NCBI RefSeq assembly: GCF_044464525.1
Contig: NZ_JBIQLE010000010.1
Location: 1 to 64,000, forward strand
DNA from: Pusillimonas sp044464525
GTDB taxonomy: Bacteria; Pseudomonadota; Gammaproteobacteria; Burkholderiales; Burkholderiaceae_B
DNA: 64,000 nucleotides
Direction: 5' to 3'
Below, in pieces: positions 45,239 to 54,105 of this stretch; the stretch's first letter is position 1, and every line of letters begins with the position of its first letter. The translations under genes were made by a program, and so were the position numbers. The notes beneath the pieces are model-generated. The model searched no databases and was not told the DNA's origin. It saw only the letters and a program-made list of their open reading frames with translations.

Positions 45239-45369
45239 GTCTATGAGTCTAGCGGGCCAGGTCGCGGGCCGCCTACTATCCTTAAGGATAGGGACGCAGT
45301 CGTTTACTCGGCACGCCACGTGGTGGTAATTTGACTGCTACGCGAAGGTTTACATCGGAGTGCTTTGCA
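45239..45369. promoter_or_regulatory. Divergent promoter with a perfect 16-base palindrome
   Basis: In the 131 bases between the hydrolase (minus) and the beta-hydroxyacid dehydrogenase (plus), CTATCCTTAAGGATAG at 45276-45291 is a perfect palindrome 38 bases upstream of the hydrolase start. It is likely the operator of cluster 3. No dedicated regulator gene lies within the operon; the LuxR protein at 46262 and the GntR protein at 36391 are the nearest candidates. Confidence 0.6.
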
Positions 45370-46215
45370 ATGAAAAAAATCGGCTTTGTGGGTTTGGGGA
45401 GAATGGGCATGGCGATGGCTGGCCGGCTGGCTGAAGCCGGCATGGACGTCATCGCATGGAATCGCAGCGCCAAAGAACCGCCCCAGGGTGTGGCAATTGC
45501 CGCTTCGCTTGAAGATCTGGTGGCTCGCAGCGAAGTGATCCTGTCCATATTGAGCAATGATGAAGCTACTTTGGAAGTTCATGCACGCATGCTCGCGGGC
45601 GGTTCCGGCCGGGGCAAGACATTCGTCGAAATGGCCACGATACGGCTTGATACGGTGCACAAGCTGGCGGACATGGTCGGCGAGGCGGGGGGCGTTTTCA
45701 TCGAGGCGCCTGTTGTCGGAACGGTGGCCCCGGCCCTTCAGGGGAAGCTGCTAAGCCTAACAGCGGGAGACAAGCAGGCCGTGGATTCGCTGCAGGATAT
45801 CTGGCAGGCCTACTCTCGCCGTGTCGTGTATTGCGGGCCTGCCGGTCATGGCATGGCGATGAAGCACTGCGTCAATAACCTGATGAGCGTCTATTTTGCG
45901 GGGCTGGCCGAAGCCCTGGGCGCGGGTTCAGCGGCCGGCCTGTCGCTGGATGCGATGCTGGATGTCATTTTAGACACGCCCGCCGCATTGCCCGCCTTGG
46001 CGCCCAAGGTCGAAGTGATAAAGGGGGCCCGCACGCCGGTGGCGTTCAGTGTTGCGGGGGCGGTTAAGGATATGGGTGTCATTGTGCACAGCGGCTCCCA
46101 GAACGGCCTGCCCATGAATCTTACGAAGCAGGCGTTGGCCTTGTTCAGTGATGTGGCGCAGGCAGGAAACGCCGACAGCGACCTGGCGCTGGTGGCGCGG
46201 CACTATATCAAGTGA
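45370..46215 (+). CDS. Beta-hydroxyacid dehydrogenase (HIBADH/GarR family)
   Basis: 281 residues, NAD(P)-dependent oxidoreductase of the 3-hydroxyisobutyrate dehydrogenase/tartronate semialdehyde reductase family. The Rossmann motif GFVGLGRMGMAMA is at the N-terminus. The substrate-binding motif appears as EAPVVGTVAPALQGKL (normally DAPVSGG). The catalytic lysine is in GHGMAMKHCVNNLM. Start ATG at 45370; an upstream in-frame codon would add an unlikely extension. Divergent from cluster 3, it may oxidise or reduce a small hydroxyacid or semialdehyde produced there. Confidence 0.88.
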   Translation: MKKIGFVGLGRMGMAMAGRLAEAGMDVIAWNRSAKEPPQGVAIAASLEDLVARSEVILSILSNDEATLEVHARMLAGGSGRGKTFVEMATIRLDTVHKLADMVGEAGGVFIEAPVVGTVAPALQGKLLSLTAGDKQAVDSLQDIWQAYSRRVVYCGPAGHGMAMKHCVNNLMSVYFAGLAEALGAGSAAGLSLDAMLDVILDTPAALPALAPKVEVIKGARTPVAFSVAGAVKDMGVIVHSGSQNGLPMNLTKQALALFSDVAQAGNADSDLALVARHYIK

Positions 46216-46261
46216 GCAGGGGCTGGCCGCATTCGATAAACAGCGGTAAGCCGAATTTCTG

Positions 46262-46939
46262 CTAGGTTGAATTCGACTGATAGGCCAGCACAATGGCTTC
46301 GGCTCGACCGGCCACACCAAGTTTTCGGAAAATGGTTTTGGTATGGAGCTTGACGGTAGACAAAGATACGCCCAGCCGACGCGCGATGAGCTTGTCGGGC
46401 ATGGCCTCCAGCAGGCATTGCATCACTTCGCTTTCACGCTCGGTTAGGTTGGCCCAAGGAAACGGCGCCGGACGGCGGGCGCCCAGGCAGGCTTTTTCGA
46501 TGACCGGTAGGAAAGCATTGAGCGTTTGAAGCGTATCTGCCGAGAATTCGCCTTGCGTTGCGCTTCTGCCAAGCCGCAGGCCGGCGATGATCTGGTTATC
46601 GGGGTCGCGCAGCAGCAGTTCAACCTTGTGCGCCACGCCGATGGGTTGCATGAATTCGCGCACGTAGATGGGGTGGCTATGGATGCCGCCGCGTACATCG
46701 GTGGCGGTAATAATAGACCGCCGGCTACCAGAAAAGTAACGCGGATGAAACGGGTCGTAGCGGCGATAGGTTTCGCCATAGGGCTTGATCCAGCGTGTTT
46801 CGCCGCCCAGCACCACATGCGCGCCCGGTTCGAGATCGGGGCCGACCTCGTAGAAGCAGCCGCGCGCGACGGGCACCAAGGCGCCCGCAACCTGCAGGAT
46901 GTTCTGCTTGAATTCGGGAGACAACTGGTGGATGGTCAT
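46262..46939 (-). CDS. LuxR-family transcriptional regulator
   Basis: 225 residues from the ATG at 46939. The C-terminus is a GerE-type HTH (ANLTERESEVMQCLLEAMPDKLIARRLGVSLSTVKLHTKTIFRKLGVAGRAEAI). The N-terminal 150 residues have no receiver motif and are not recognisable, perhaps a PAS/GAF-like sensor. The reading frame stays open far upstream, antisense to the nitrilase gene, but that extension is not credible. Divergent from the nitrilase gene, which it most likely regulates. Ribosome-binding site weak. Confidence 0.85.
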   Translation of the reverse strand: MTIHQLSPEFKQNILQVAGALVPVARGCFYEVGPDLEPGAHVVLGGETRWIKPYGETYRRYDPFHPRYFSGSRRSIITATDVRGGIHSHPIYVREFMQPIGVAHKVELLLRDPDNQIIAGLRLGRSATQGEFSADTLQTLNAFLPVIEKACLGARRPAPFPWANLTERESEVMQCLLEAMPDKLIARRLGVSLSTVKLHTKTIFRKLGVAGRAEAIVLAYQSNST

Positions 46940-47233
46940 GATCGCAACAGTAAATATTCGGTAGGCGTGATAGACACCAGGATATCGTATGTCCTTTCCG
47001 GGTCGTCTCATATTGGCGTTATTGCTAAGCAGCGTGGAATTCGACAGGCCTGCTCTTACGGAAGAAGAACAATTTCCACAAATTATTGCGCCGACGCTTG
47101 ACGCCAAAAGGTCGAGGCCGGGGCATTGACGTTTGCCACCCGTTGGGGCATTGTTGCTTCTTGAAATCGATTTTTTCGGCAGGGGGCGTGTTCGCTGCAA
47201 AAGCCCCCAGCAATTAATACTCAGGAGCCTCCC
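46940..47233. promoter_or_regulatory. Divergent LuxR/nitrilase control region
   Basis: 294 bases without a gene. It must hold both promoters. I found no strong dyad. CAGGAG just before 47234 is the nitrilase ribosome-binding site. Confidence 0.4.
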
Positions 47234-48253
47234 ATGGCAGACGTATTTCCCAAATTCAAGGCGGCGGCCGTTCATGCCGCGTCGGTGTTTCTGAACCGCG
47301 ACGAATCCATTGAAAAAGCCTGCAGGCTGATCGAAGAGTCGGCCGAGCAAGGGGCCGATTTGGTCGCCTTCCCCGAAACCTTCGTGCCCGGCTATCCGTT
47401 CTGGATCTGGACACATACGCCCACGCGCGGGGCGCCGCTGTACTACGAGATGTACACCAACAGCGTCGAGATCGGCAGCGACGCCACCAATCGCATTGGC
47501 GCGGCCGCTCGCCGCGCGGGGGTATACGTGGTGCTGGGCATGTCCGAGCGCGAGGGCGGCACGCTGTACAACACCCAGCTTTATTTTGATCGCAGCGGCC
47601 AGATCATGGGCCGGCATCGCAAGCTGCAGCCCACTCATGTAGAGCGCACCATCTGGGGCCGAGGCGACGGCTCTGACCTGCCGGTCTTCAACACCGACAT
47701 TGGCAAAATGGGCGGCCTGATCTGCTGGGAACACACGATGGACCTGGCACGATATGCGCTTACCAGCCAAGGCCAGCAAATCCACATCGGATGCTGGCCG
47801 GGCATTTCGGCCCTTACCCACGACCCCAACTCGGGTTTCTTCAACCAGGTGGTCGAGACAGCGGCGCGTTATCACGCTTGGGCATCGCAAAGCTTTGTCA
47901 TCAACGTCAGCTCGCGCATCGACGACGAAGTGCTGAAACGCCTCGACCTGGTCGACCAGCCCGACATGATCCGCACGGGCGGTGGCTGGAGCGCCATCAT
48001 CTCGCCCACGGGCCGCATGCTGGCCGGCCCCAATATGGACGAAGAAAACATACTGGTGGCCGATATTGATCTGTCCGAAATCGTATTCTTGAAATACGCC
48101 TGCGATTCGGCCGGCCATTATGCGCGTCCCGACATCTTGCGCCTGGCCACCAACCTTAGCCCACAGCCGGTTTCCCAACCTTTCGGAGAAGTGCCTTGGC
48201 GCCATGAAGACGCCCGCCGCAGCGAGCGCGAGGCCGAAGCCGTCGAAGAATAA
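47234..48253 (+). CDS. Nitrilase
   Basis: 339-residue member of the nitrilase branch of the carbon-nitrogen hydrolase superfamily, converting an organic nitrile to acid and ammonia. The catalytic triad is E48 (FPETFVPGYPFW), K130 (HRKLQPTH) and C164 (LICWEHTMDLAR). The CWEH sequence and PGYPFWIW fit true nitrilases rather than amidases. Length, conserved RVVWGxGDGS-like segment (ERTIWGRGDGSDL) and the oligomer-interface region agree. Monocistronic with its own LuxR regulator and a strong terminator downstream. Aliphatic versus arylacetonitrile preference cannot be told. Confidence 0.93.
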   Translation: MADVFPKFKAAAVHAASVFLNRDESIEKACRLIEESAEQGADLVAFPETFVPGYPFWIWTHTPTRGAPLYYEMYTNSVEIGSDATNRIGAAARRAGVYVVLGMSEREGGTLYNTQLYFDRSGQIMGRHRKLQPTHVERTIWGRGDGSDLPVFNTDIGKMGGLICWEHTMDLARYALTSQGQQIHIGCWPGISALTHDPNSGFFNQVVETAARYHAWASQSFVINVSSRIDDEVLKRLDLVDQPDMIRTGGGWSAIISPTGRMLAGPNMDEENILVADIDLSEIVFLKYACDSAGHYARPDILRLATNLSPQPVSQPFGEVPWRHEDARRSEREAEAVEE

Positions 48254-48275
48254 AGCAGGGCCAGACCATCATTAA

Positions 48276-48315
48276 CAAGCAGGGGGCCGGCACCGTAGTG
48301 CCGGCCCCCTGCTTG
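48276..48315. terminator. Strong hairpin after the nitrilase gene
   Basis: Perfect 18-base stem CAAGCAGGGGGCCGGCAC (48276-48293) with GTGCCGGCCCCCTGCTTG (48298-48315) and a four-base loop. No T-run follows directly, but its stability and position between nitrilase and ppc make termination very likely. Confidence 0.75.
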
Positions 48316-48419
48316 TGCTCTGATTCTGGTTCCCAACAGCCCTGGCGTAGCGGCTTTTTTTCCTGCTACAGTTGTTGCTGCGCAGCACAATTAGCGCGGA
48401 TAACGATAAGGATGGGTTT

Positions 48420-51290
48420 ATGAGACAGCTTCCGGCAGCACGTAATTTCTTCACTGATTCCGATGTTCCGCCTCTGCGCGCCTACGTGCGTTTGTTGGGG
48501 CGCACGCTGGGCGAAGTGATCAAAGAATGCGAAGGGCAGCGTGCTTTCGATGTGGTGGAGAAGCTTCGCCAGGTGGCAGTACGGCTTAGGCGTGAGGGAA
48601 ATATGCGCGACAGCCGTGCGCTTGAACGCCAGATTGCAAGACTGACGGACGGCCAGGCCACCCAAACGGCGCGGGCGTTCGGCTATTTTTTGCATTTATC
48701 GAATATTGCCGAAGATCGAGACCTGGTTCAGCGCCGCCACCGCCACGAGCTGGTCAGCGCAGAGCCCACCCATGGCAGTCTTGCGCACACGCTGGACGCC
48801 TTGCGCGGCCGGGGCGTGGGCAAGGCGCGTATTCGGCGCTATCTTGAAACCGCCCACATTGCGCCGGTATTAACCGCCCACCCCACCGAGGTGCAGCGTA
48901 AAAGCACGTTGGATTTGCATCGCGCCATTGCCGAACAGCTGGCCTTGTGCGATGAGGCCCTGACGGACATCGAGCGGCAGCGCGTCAGGCAGCGCCTGGC
49001 GGGCTTGGTGGGCACCATGTGGCACACTCGCATGTTGCGCCAGCAGAAGCTGACGGTGCTTGACGAAATCGACAACGCGATCTCGTACTATCGAAGCACC
49101 TTTCTTGAAGCCATTCCGCGCCTGTACCAGGATTTTTCCGATAGGCTGCATCCAGTGCGCCGGTCGGTCTTCGACGTTGATGTGCGCATGTTGCCGCCGT
49201 TTCTAAGGATGGGAAGCTGGATAGGCGGCGATCGCGACGGCAACCCCAACGTTGACGCCTCGGCGCTGGAACAGGCGCTGCTCAAGCAAAGCGCTTGCGC
49301 GCTTGAGCACTACCTGACCGAGCTCAAGGTGCTGGGCACCGAGCTTTCTCTTTCTTTGGCCATGGTCAAGCCCTCGGCTGAATTGTGCGGGCTGGCGGCG
49401 CAGAGCGGTGATACATCGGCTCACCGCACCGACGAGCCCTATCGGCGGGTGTGCATTCATCTTTATGCGCGCGTTGCCGCCACAGCGCAAGTTCTGTTGG
49501 GGCGATCGCTGGCCATGTTCCCCACGTACGCCGCCGAGCCTTATGACAGCCCCGAGGCTTTGCGCCGCGACCTGGATATTATGGCTGAATCGCTTCAGGG
49601 CCATAACGGCGCACTGGTTGCGCGCCTGCGCCTCGATAAACTGCGGCAGGCGGTCGCTGTGTTCGGTTTCCATCTGGCCACGCTCGACCTGCGCCAAAGC
49701 TCCGATGTAAACGAAAGGGTCATTGCCGAGCTGCTTTGCGCCGCCGGCATCGAGCACGGCGGTAAGCCCGTTGACTACGCCAAGCTGGATGAGGCCGCGC
49801 GCATCGATTTGCTGCGCCGCGAGATCCGCCAGCCCCGGCCGTTGGCGTCGCCCTGGTTGCGCTATTCAGACGAGACCGAAAAAGAACTGGCCATATGGCG
49901 CATGGCCGCCCAGTGCAGGCGCCGCTTCGGCGCCCGCTCTATCGAGCAGGTAATCGTGTCGCACACTGAAACTTTAAGCGACTTGCTTGAAGTGTTGCTG
50001 TTGCAGCAAGAGACCGGCCTTTGCGCCCCGCCGGGCCAGGCGCGCCACAACGGCGGCGGCTTGATGGTGGTGCCGCTGTTTGAAACCATCCCCGACCTTG
50101 AATGCGGGCCTGACATCATGGACGCATGGTTGGGCCTGCCCGAGGTAGCCGACCGTGTACAAAAGGACCAGGCCGGCGTGCAGGAAGTGATGCTGGGCTA
50201 TTCAGACAGCAACAAAGACGGCGGCTACCTGACATCCAACTGGACGCTTTATTGTGCCGAACGCCGTTTGGTGGAAGTGTTCAAGGCGCGGCGCACGCGC
50301 TTGCGCCTGTTCCACGGCCGGGGCGGCTCGGTCGGGCGCGGCGGCGGCTCTACCTTCGATGCCATCGTGGCCCAGCCCCCGGGCACCATCGACGGGCAAA
50401 TACGTCTTACCGAGCAGGGTGAGGTTATTCAAGCCAAGTACAAAGATGTCGAGGTTGGCACCAGCCATCTTGAACTGCTGGTGGCGGCCACCCTCGAGGC
50501 GGGCCTGACGCCCGCGCGGTCGGCGGTGCGGGCAGAGCACGACAACATGGCCCGCTTCGGAGACACCATGCATTTCGTATCAGAGGCGGCGCAGCATGCC
50601 TACCGCAGCCTGGTCTACGACACGCCTGGCTTTGCCGAATATTTCTTCGCCTCGACTCCCATACTTGAAATTGCCGGCCTTAATATCGGGTCTCGCCCCG
50701 CCGCGCGCAAGCCGGGTCAAAAAATCGAAGACTTGCGTGCCATACCCTGGGGGTTCTCCTGGGCTCAATGCCGTTTGCTGCTGCCCGGCTGGTACGGGGT
50801 CGGAACGGCCTTGTCGCAGTACATCGAGCAAGGCTGCGAGGGCGCCCCTGCCGAACGCGAACAGCGTCTGCAGTTACTGCGCGACATGGCGGTTTCCTGG
50901 CCATTCTTCAGAATACTGCTCTCGAATATGGAACAGGTGCTGGCCAAGGTCGACATGAATATTGCCCAGCGCTATGCCGAGCTGGTCCCCCACAAGCGCC
51001 TGCGCGATTATTTCTTCGGCTGCATCCGGCAAGAGTTCGACCTGACGCTCGATATGTTCCGCAGCGTTGCGGGCCACGAACTGCTGGCCAACGATGAGCC
51101 GCTGCGCTCGGCCCTGGACGAACGCTTTGCCTACGTTGACCCGCTTAACCGGCTGCAGGTTGAGCTGTTGCACCGCTTGCGAACCAAGTCTCGCAGCCGT
51201 CGCGAAAAGCAGTCGCTTGAAAGCGAGATTCAGATCGCCATCCACCTGACCATCAACGGAATTGCTGCGGGGTTGCGAAACTCGGGGTAG
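48420..51290 (+). CDS. ppc: Phosphoenolpyruvate carboxylase
   Basis: Anaplerotic enzyme fixing bicarbonate onto PEP to give oxaloacetate; cytosolic tetramer. About 956 residues from the ATG at 48420. Conserved motifs include LTAHPTEVQRKS with the catalytic histidine, GSWIGGDRDGNPNV, VMLGYSDSNKDGG with the second active-site region, FHGRGGSVGRGGG (the mobile glycine loop), and the C-terminal NSG ending in RNSG. A full-length, intact housekeeping gene. It ends directly against the stop of the MBL-fold gene on the other strand. Confidence 0.98.
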   Translation: MRQLPAARNFFTDSDVPPLRAYVRLLGRTLGEVIKECEGQRAFDVVEKLRQVAVRLRREGNMRDSRALERQIARLTDGQATQTARAFGYFLHLSNIAEDRDLVQRRHRHELVSAEPTHGSLAHTLDALRGRGVGKARIRRYLETAHIAPVLTAHPTEVQRKSTLDLHRAIAEQLALCDEALTDIERQRVRQRLAGLVGTMWHTRMLRQQKLTVLDEIDNAISYYRSTFLEAIPRLYQDFSDRLHPVRRSVFDVDVRMLPPFLRMGSWIGGDRDGNPNVDASALEQALLKQSACALEHYLTELKVLGTELSLSLAMVKPSAELCGLAAQSGDTSAHRTDEPYRRVCIHLYARVAATAQVLLGRSLAMFPTYAAEPYDSPEALRRDLDIMAESLQGHNGALVARLRLDKLRQAVAVFGFHLATLDLRQSSDVNERVIAELLCAAGIEHGGKPVDYAKLDEAARIDLLRREIRQPRPLASPWLRYSDETEKELAIWRMAAQCRRRFGARSIEQVIVSHTETLSDLLEVLLLQQETGLCAPPGQARHNGGGLMVVPLFETIPDLECGPDIMDAWLGLPEVADRVQKDQAGVQEVMLGYSDSNKDGGYLTSNWTLYCAERRLVEVFKARRTRLRLFHGRGGSVGRGGGSTFDAIVAQPPGTIDGQIRLTEQGEVIQAKYKDVEVGTSHLELLVAATLEAGLTPARSAVRAEHDNMARFGDTMHFVSEAAQHAYRSLVYDTPGFAEYFFASTPILEIAGLNIGSRPAARKPGQKIEDLRAIPWGFSWAQCRLLLPGWYGVGTALSQYIEQGCEGAPAEREQRLQLLRDMAVSWPFFRILLSNMEQVLAKVDMNIAQRYAELVPHKRLRDYFFGCIRQEFDLTLDMFRSVAGHELLANDEPLRSALDERFAYVDPLNRLQVELLHRLRTKSRSRREKQSLESEIQIAIHLTINGIAAGLRNSG

Positions 51291-52295
51291 CTACGTTACA
51301 GACGTTGCTGCTGGAGCCTTTGGTGCATCCAGTAAAATCTGCCACAAAGTCTGGTCGCGTTCCGCGGTCCAGACTATGGGGTGTTCCACTCCATGCAGTT
51401 CGTCCCATGCGCGAGAAACGCCAAAGGGCAGCACGTGTTGGTATAGAGGCCACTCGCCAAAGATGGGGCGCATGGCGGTGTCGGTACGGACATAGCAGGC
51501 GCGTAGGTCCTCGCCTGCTTCGATACCGGCACTTACGTTAGAAAGCAACGCCTCTATGAAACTGCGGGTTGAGGCCGTGGCCTCGCGACAGGCGTCCAAG
51601 CCTTGCAGCACTGCACCCCGGCCGGGCACCAGCGTTGTCGGCGCCATCGCATCGACAGCGTGCAGTGTTTGGCTCCAGTCGTGTAGATAGGCATCGCCAG
51701 CATATACGCCGCAACGGTTCTCTACCAGATCGCCCGAGAACATGACACCACAATCGGGCAGGTAGGCTACAGTATCGCCTTGTGAATGACCTCGGCCCAG
51801 GCAGCTGAGGCGAATTTCGCGCTCGTCCAGCCAGAGAGTGAGTTCTTTTGTAAAACTGATATCAGGCAGGACCAGTCCAGGGATTTCCTCAACGCCCTGG
51901 AATAAGCGTGGAAACCGATCGACCTCTGATTCGAAGTCAGCCTGGCCGCGCGTTACGATCCAATCATGTGTGCCGCGACTGGCGATGATAGTGGCGTCGG
52001 GTCCGAATGCGCTGGCGCCCATGACTCTTACCGCATGGTAATGCGTCAAAACGATGTACTTCACAGGTTTATCAGTTACGCTTCTTATGTCGAGCAGAAA
52101 GTCTCGCGCCATGCGAGGCGTGGGGCGAGTGTCCACCAGCACCACCGATTCGTTGCCGACGATGAACCCGCAGTTGGGGTCAAAGTCACTGATATAGCCG
52201 TAGACGCCCTTGGCCAGTTGGGTGATGCGCGGCCGTTGTTCTCGCGTGTCGGAAGCTGAGGCAAACGCTGGTGTGGCGGGTGAAGGAATAGTCAT
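51291..52295 (-). CDS. MBL-fold metallo-hydrolase with altered metal motif
   Basis: 334 residues with the metallo-beta-lactamase fold. The usual HxHxDH motif reads THYHAVRV: H85 and H87 are kept but the Asp and His of the second metal site are Val89 and Arg90. Downstream metal residues are still seen in GRGHSQGDTVAY and MFSGDLVENR. The protein may therefore bind one metal, or do other chemistry than classical MBL hydrolases. It is the last of three minus-strand genes with an alpha/beta hydrolase and a VOC protein, which suggests a catabolic role in cluster 4. Its stop abuts the ppc stop with no gap. Confidence 0.8.
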   Translation of the reverse strand: MTIPSPATPAFASASDTREQRPRITQLAKGVYGYISDFDPNCGFIVGNESVVLVDTRPTPRMARDFLLDIRSVTDKPVKYIVLTHYHAVRVMGASAFGPDATIIASRGTHDWIVTRGQADFESEVDRFPRLFQGVEEIPGLVLPDISFTKELTLWLDEREIRLSCLGRGHSQGDTVAYLPDCGVMFSGDLVENRCGVYAGDAYLHDWSQTLHAVDAMAPTTLVPGRGAVLQGLDACREATASTRSFIEALLSNVSAGIEAGEDLRACYVRTDTAMRPIFGEWPLYQHVLPFGVSRAWDELHGVEHPIVWTAERDQTLWQILLDAPKAPAATSVT

Positions 52296-52305
52296 AGCAG
52301 GCTCA

Positions 52306-53448
52306 TTAAATAGAAAGGTTCAGCGCCCATTGCGTAATTTCGTCGGCGGCGAGCTCAATCAGGTCGGGCTGCCCGTGCAAATAATGGTTGCCGCCAGGGA
52401 TGTCGACGTTGCGTATGCGTGCGCCGCCGGCATGTCGCCATGCGTCTCGCGTGCTTGGGAAAGTGCTTTGATCGGCGGTATAGGTAAGCAGCAACACGGG
52501 CACTGAGGTGCGGGCCAAATTATCGGGGCCATCGGCCTGCGAATAAGACGACCATTGCGACAGGAAAGCGGTAAGGGAAGTTGTACGCCCCATGGCGCTT
52601 GCTGCATAGTTGACCGCACGCGCATCACCCCAGACGCTGCCGGGGGCACGATCGTTGGGATCAAGAGTTAGGTCCAGGCAGCGTGGATCAGCATGGGTAC
52701 GATGTATGAGGAACACTTGGTTGTCGGGGGCGCCCGGTGTTGCGCGTAAGAGCTCTAGCCGTCGAAGCACCCATTGTTCTATGCGTGCGATACGGCTGGC
52801 CTGAGCTGCACTAAATCGCTCTAAGAACGTTGGTGCATAGGGAACCTGATGGCGCGGCTCGTACATATCGAGCTCGGGGTCGTGCGACAGAGGATCGTGT
52901 TCGTCGGTAACAGAGGGGTCAATCCAGTCGCGCAACAGCCGGGAGCGCCCCAAGTGGGCGGCACAAAGCACGATCCCGTCTGCCGGGGGTAGGTCGTCGG
53001 GATGCAGGTGGGTAGGAACGCCATGCGGAAACTGGTGTGCTGTGAGCTGTTCAGCTTGTGACTGATAAAAGGCAGCCAATGCGGCTCCACCCGAATTGCC
53101 GATAAGTACCACACGTTCATAGCCTCGTTCACGCAGATAACGTACTCCGGCGCCTAGATCCTGGATGACTCGCTCCATTAGCAGCAGCGTGTCGTTTCCC
53201 GCGTAACGTGAATTCAGCCCCATGCAGGCCACGCCGCGTTGGGCCAGTGGGGCGATGAGGTAATGCCCCATGAAATTACTGGTCGGATGCATGATGATGG
53301 CCGCTACGCGACGGGAGCCTGTGGGCTCGCGCCAGGCGCCATAGATGCGAGGGTGCAGCATCTGCAAGCCCGATTGGCTTTCCATGGCAGCACCGGGCTT
53401 GACGTCGATGACGGCAAGGCGCATTTCGGGAAGGTTATGCATGCCCAT
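52306..53448 (-). CDS. Alpha/beta hydrolase (cluster 4)
   Basis: 380 residues. An alpha/beta-hydrolase core is indicated by AAIIMHPTSNFMGHYLIAPLAQRGVACMGLNSRYAGND, the nucleophile elbow LIGNSGGAALAAFY, and a C-terminal histidine in DIPGGNHYLHGQPD. A long central insert (about 165-290) forms a lid. The elbow GNSGG and the unusual lid do not match a named enzyme that I know. Ten bases separate it from the MBL gene and two from the VOC gene, so VOC-hydrolase-MBL form one operon. Possibly a C-C or ester hydrolase for a ring-cleavage product. Confidence 0.78.
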   Translation of the reverse strand: MGMHNLPEMRLAVIDVKPGAAMESQSGLQMLHPRIYGAWREPTGSRRVAAIIMHPTSNFMGHYLIAPLAQRGVACMGLNSRYAGNDTLLLMERVIQDLGAGVRYLRERGYERVVLIGNSGGAALAAFYQSQAEQLTAHQFPHGVPTHLHPDDLPPADGIVLCAAHLGRSRLLRDWIDPSVTDEHDPLSHDPELDMYEPRHQVPYAPTFLERFSAAQASRIARIEQWVLRRLELLRATPGAPDNQVFLIHRTHADPRCLDLTLDPNDRAPGSVWGDARAVNYAASAMGRTTSLTAFLSQWSSYSQADGPDNLARTSVPVLLLTYTADQSTFPSTRDAWRHAGGARIRNVDIPGGNHYLHGQPDLIELAADEITQWALNLSI

Positions 53449-53450
53449 GC

Positions 53451-54002
53451 CTATGAGTTCGTCACAGCTGCTGTTGGCTTAATGCAGGCTTTACGACGCG
53501 TCCAACTGGCCAACTTTTCATGAGCGTGCTGGGCCATGCTTTCCATGGTCTCTTCCGAGACAAGGGGTGTCGTTAATTCAAGCCTAATGCCGTTCGGATC
53601 GAAAAAGTAGATCGACTCGATTATGTGATGGTCAGTAATGCCTAGGACTTGCACGCCTGCAGCCTCAAGCCGAGCTTTGGCTGCCAGCAGTTCCGTGCGG
53701 GTGTCGATCCGCAGCGCCAAGTGGTTGACCCACGCTGGTGTATTGCCAGGGGGCGCGCTGACAGTGTTGTCACCCAAGTCAAAAAAGGCAATGTATGAGC
53801 CATCGCGCATCTGGAAAAAAATGTGCACATAAGGGCAGTATTCGCCGGTGCTGGGGACATGGTCATTTTCAATGACGTGTACTAAAGGGAGGCCCAGCAG
53901 GTCTTCATAGAAATGCCGGGTTTCTTCTGCGTCGCGGCATCGCCAGGCAAAGTGGTGCAGGCTTTGTATCGGCGGCATAGGCAGGTCCGGGCTGTTGGTC
54001 AT
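53451..54002 (-). CDS. VOC-family protein (dioxygenase or glyoxalase-like)
   Basis: 183 residues covering one vicinal-oxygen-chelate unit of two beta-alpha-beta modules. The N-terminal half has IQSLHHFAWRCRDAEETRHFYEDLLGLPL. Metal-binding candidates are H16 or H17 in SLHHFAW, the His in WVNHLALRI, and the Glu in GIRLELTTP, a normal H-H-E arrangement. A C-terminal tail of about 30 residues is unusual. It is the first gene of the minus-strand operon and divergent from the LysR gene. An extradiol dioxygenase or an isomerase/lyase role are both possible. Confidence 0.8.
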   Translation of the reverse strand: MTNSPDLPMPPIQSLHHFAWRCRDAEETRHFYEDLLGLPLVHVIENDHVPSTGEYCPYVHIFFQMRDGSYIAFFDLGDNTVSAPPGNTPAWVNHLALRIDTRTELLAAKARLEAAGVQVLGITDHHIIESIYFFDPNGIRLELTTPLVSEETMESMAQHAHEKLASWTRRKACIKPTAAVTNS

Positions 54003-54105
54003 GGAAGTACTCCTGTCGAGGTCGCTTTTATATTTCTAAATCATTAGAAGACAGGTCATCATATAATTCAAACGAATTTTGTTTATTGATTAATGAAAAA
54101 ATTAT
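54003..54105. promoter_or_regulatory. Divergent promoter with LysR-type dyad
   Basis: 103 AT-rich bases between the VOC and LysR genes. TTCTAA-ATCA-TTAGAA at 54034-54049 is a perfect dyad in the correct position for a LysR regulator binding between divergent genes. Several TATAAT-like words surround it. Confidence 0.6.

Noticed and set aside
47142..47160. Possible sigma-54 promoter before the nitrilase gene
   Set aside because: GG and GC elements are present but the spacing is one base short of the required ten between them.
46940..48205. Long open frame extending the LuxR gene upstream, antisense to the nitrilase gene (647 codons in all)
   Set aside because: The extension is the reverse strand of a clear nitrilase and has no domain; the LuxR protein begins naturally at the ATG at 46939.
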